Source of the DNA: JAUWCW01 sp030609125 [NCBI: Candidatus Rokuibacteriota bacterium]
GTDB lineage: Bacteria; JAUVQV01
Assembly: GCA_030609125.1 (NCBI GenBank)
Contig: JAUWCW010000147.1
Span: forward strand, 1 to 5,721
DNA: 5,721 nt
Direction: 5' to 3'
Shown: piece after piece, positions 4,476 to 5,721 of the stretch
Numbering within the stretch: position 1 is the first letter of the stretch
Layout: each line of letters starts with the position of its first letter
Translations under genes and position numbers: made by a program
The notes under the pieces: generated by a model
What the model was told of the DNA's origin: nothing
Databases searched by the model: none
What the model saw: the letters and a program-made list of their open reading frames with translations, nothing else

Positions 4476-5573
4476 ATGAGAGTACTCTTCGTCGAGCCCT
4501 TCTACGGCGGGTCCCACCGCCTCTTCGCGGACCGCTTCGCCGCCCTCTCCTCCCACGACGTCGATCTTCTCACCCTCCCCTCCAGCTTCTGGAAGTGGAG
4601 GATGCGGGGGGCCCACCTCTCGCTTGCCGAAAAGATCAGGGCCCGGGCGGGGCAAGTCGAGTGCCTGCTGACGACGGACATGGTCAGCCTGGCGGAGCTG
4701 GTGGCGGTCGTCCCGGAAATCTCCCGCTGTCCCCGCGTGGTTTACTTCCACGAGAACCAGCTGAGCTACCCGGTGCCGAAAGGCGAGGCGCCCGACGTGC
4801 ACTTCGGCTTCACCAACATATCGACGGCCCTCGCCGCCGATATGCTGGTCTTTAACTCCGAGTTTCACCGGGAGGAGTTCACCGGCGGCGTGGAGAGGTT
4901 TCTCAAGGCCATGCCCGACCACCGGCCGCGGGGCCTGGAGGAGCTGCTCCGCCCCAGGGGGAGGGTGGTCTACCCGGGAGTGGACTGCGGGGAGCTGAAA
5001 GGACTGCGTCCGGAGCGGACCGGCAGGAAGCCCCTCACCATCCTCTGGAACCATCGCTGGGAGTTCGACAAGCAGCCCGAGGTCTTCTTCGGCGCCCTGG
5101 GCAGGCTCGCCGGTGAAGGGCTCGACTTCCGGGTGCACGTGCTGGGAGAGAACTTCCAGGTTCGGCCGAAGCCCTTTCTCGAGGCGCGGGAGCTTCTGGG
5201 GGAGAAGCTGCTCACCTTCGGGTACCTCGAGGAGAGGGCCGGCTACATCCGGGCCCTCTGGGATTCGGACGTGGTCGTGTCGACGGCGGTCCAGGAGTTC
5301 TACGGCATCGCCGTCATGGAAGCCGCCTGCTGCGGATGCCGCCCCCTTCTGCCGCGGCGGCTGGTCTACCCCGAGCTTTACGGGGAGGAGTTCCTCTACG
5401 GGGAGGAGGGTGAGCTCGAGGAGAAACTGCGCGTCTTCATCGAGAGGGGGACAAAGCCTGAAGAGTGGGAAGATGGAGTGCGGGCCGGCATCGAAAAAGA
5501 GCACGACGTCCGCCGGAGCGCCGCCCGCCTCGACTCCCTGATCACAGAGACCATGCGACGAAGAAGTATCTGA
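4476..5573 (+). CDS. DUF3524/QTMAN-family glycosyltransferase (tRNA-queuosine mannosyltransferase homologue)
   Basis: This is a 365-residue protein with the N-terminal signature of the GTDC1/QTMAN family: VEPFYGGSH (6-14), FWKWRMRGAHLS (38-49), a TDMVSLAELVA stretch (67-77), and VYFHENQLSYPVP (89-101). FNSEFHREEF (126-135) and AMPDHRPRGLEELL (145-158) follow. The C-terminal half is a GT-B, GT4-like domain with LWNHRWEFDKQPEVFF (190-205) and STAVQEFYGIAVMEAACCG (269-287), which includes the E-x7-E donor-binding motif (E274, E282). The animal enzyme adds mannose from GDP-mannose to queuosine at tRNA-Asp position 34. A bacterial enzyme of this length probably acts similarly in the cytosol, but donor and acceptor are not shown by sequence. 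The start at ATG 4476 gives the family-typical MRVLFVEPFYGG; an in-frame TTG at 4464 adds four residues and is less likely. No queuosine biosynthesis gene is visible nearby. Confidence 0.9.
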   Translation: MRVLFVEPFYGGSHRLFADRFAALSSHDVDLLTLPSSFWKWRMRGAHLSLAEKIRARAGQVECLLTTDMVSLAELVAVVPEISRCPRVVYFHENQLSYPVPKGEAPDVHFGFTNISTALAADMLVFNSEFHREEFTGGVERFLKAMPDHRPRGLEELLRPRGRVVYPGVDCGELKGLRPERTGRKPLTILWNHRWEFDKQPEVFFGALGRLAGEGLDFRVHVLGENFQVRPKPFLEARELLGEKLLTFGYLEERAGYIRALWDSDVVVSTAVQEFYGIAVMEAACCGCRPLLPRRLVYPELYGEEFLYGEEGELEEKLRVFIERGTKPEEWEDGVRAGIEKEHDVRRSAARLDSLITETMRRRSI

Positions 5574-5584
5574 CCTGCTTCCCG

Positions 5585-5595
5585 CCCCCCCCCCC
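5585..5595. repeat. C11 homopolymer tract
   Basis: Eleven consecutive C residues lie 12 bases after the stop codon of the QTMAN-like gene, in the gap before a probable convergent gene. Such tracts are slippage-prone and are also sites of sequencing error, so its exact length should be treated with caution. It is in non-coding sequence on both sides as annotated. Confidence 0.85.
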
Positions 5596-5647
5596 GTATT
5601 TCCCCGACTGCGAAGAAGGAATCGGTCAGGGGGTTCCTCGCTCCGGT

Positions 5648-5721
5648 CTACAGGGGTTCTGCGGGACCCCGTGCTTCTATTTTCGCCTCGGCGTCGAGGT
5701 AGGCTTTTCGATATTTCTTCG
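5648..5721 (-). CDS. Possible C-terminal fragment of an unidentified protein (partial)
   Basis: Read from the right edge on the minus strand, this frame is open for 23 codons and ends in TAG (5650-5648). The peptide begins KKYRKAYLDAEAKIEARG and ends in PAEPL. It is rich in Lys, Ala, Glu and Tyr with a helix-like pattern, and looks like real protein rather than the Arg/Pro/Ser-rich shadow peptides usual in this GC-rich DNA. It would converge on the QTMAN-like gene. It is too short for a family assignment. Another minus frame is also open to the edge, but its peptide is Arg-rich and unconvincing. Confidence 0.4.
   Translation of the reverse strand, partial: KKYRKAYLDAEAKIEARGPAEPL

Noticed and set aside
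4370-4477. N-terminal extension of the exported protein to an ATG at 4477
   Set aside because: It would put 36 Arg/Gly-rich residues ahead of a well-formed signal peptide and overlap the divergent gene start. ATG 4369 has its own ribosome site.
4416-5504. Long minus-strand open frame (362 codons) opposite the QTMAN-like gene
   Set aside because: It is fully antisense to a gene with an intact family signature. Its Pro/Glu/Leu/His-rich sequence shows no domain pattern.

Overview
The window is strongly GC-rich bacterial DNA holding seven genes or gene fragments, six of which I can place in a family or describe with confidence. Three traits point to an anaerobic or microaerophilic, selenocysteine-using, Gram-negative bacterium: a UGA-recoded selenoprotein, a radical SAM maturase resembling SbtM (known mostly from Geobacter-type organisms), and several exported or periplasmic proteins. 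My best guess is Desulfobacterota/Geobacter-like. This is inferred from gene content only.

Layout. Positions 1-831 (+) are the C-terminal part of an SbtM-like radical SAM/SPASM peptide maturase; its N-terminus and catalytic CxxxCxxC lie off the left edge. Converging on it is a run of minus-strand genes, read right to left. These are an MgtC/SapB-family membrane protein (3686-3012), a YkgJ-type cysteine-cluster protein (2968-2528), an exported protein with two FixH/YtkA-like domains (2503-1679), and a GrdB/PrdB-like selenoprotein (1656-856). Gaps of 43, 24 and 22 bases suggest co-transcription. The selenoprotein is the main result. An in-frame TGA at 1143-1141 separates two segments that together make one 266-residue protein with a U-x-x-C motif, and a compact SECIS-like hairpin lies directly 3' of the TGA in the mRNA.

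Upstream on the minus strand is an exported protein of unknown function (4369-3761). Its last roughly 15 codons and stop lie in or just past one copy of a GC-rich palindromic repeat; a second, diverged copy sits in the gap before the mgtC-like gene. That gene has a consensus extended -10 element so close to its ATG that the transcript may be leaderless.

Divergent from the exported protein, on the + strand, is a bacterial member of the DUF3524/QTMAN glycosyltransferase family (4476-5573), whose animal member mannosylates queuosine in tRNA. The divergent intergenic region carries an inverted repeat whose two arms both read TTGACGG outward. The right end holds an 11-C homopolymer and probably the last 23 codons of another minus-strand gene.

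How the genes work together is largely inference. The four-gene minus-strand cluster combines a membrane protein, a metal-cluster-like cysteine protein, a periplasmic Met/His-containing protein and a redox selenoprotein, so a redox or metal-homeostasis theme is plausible but unproven. The tRNA-modifying enzyme looks like an independent unit.
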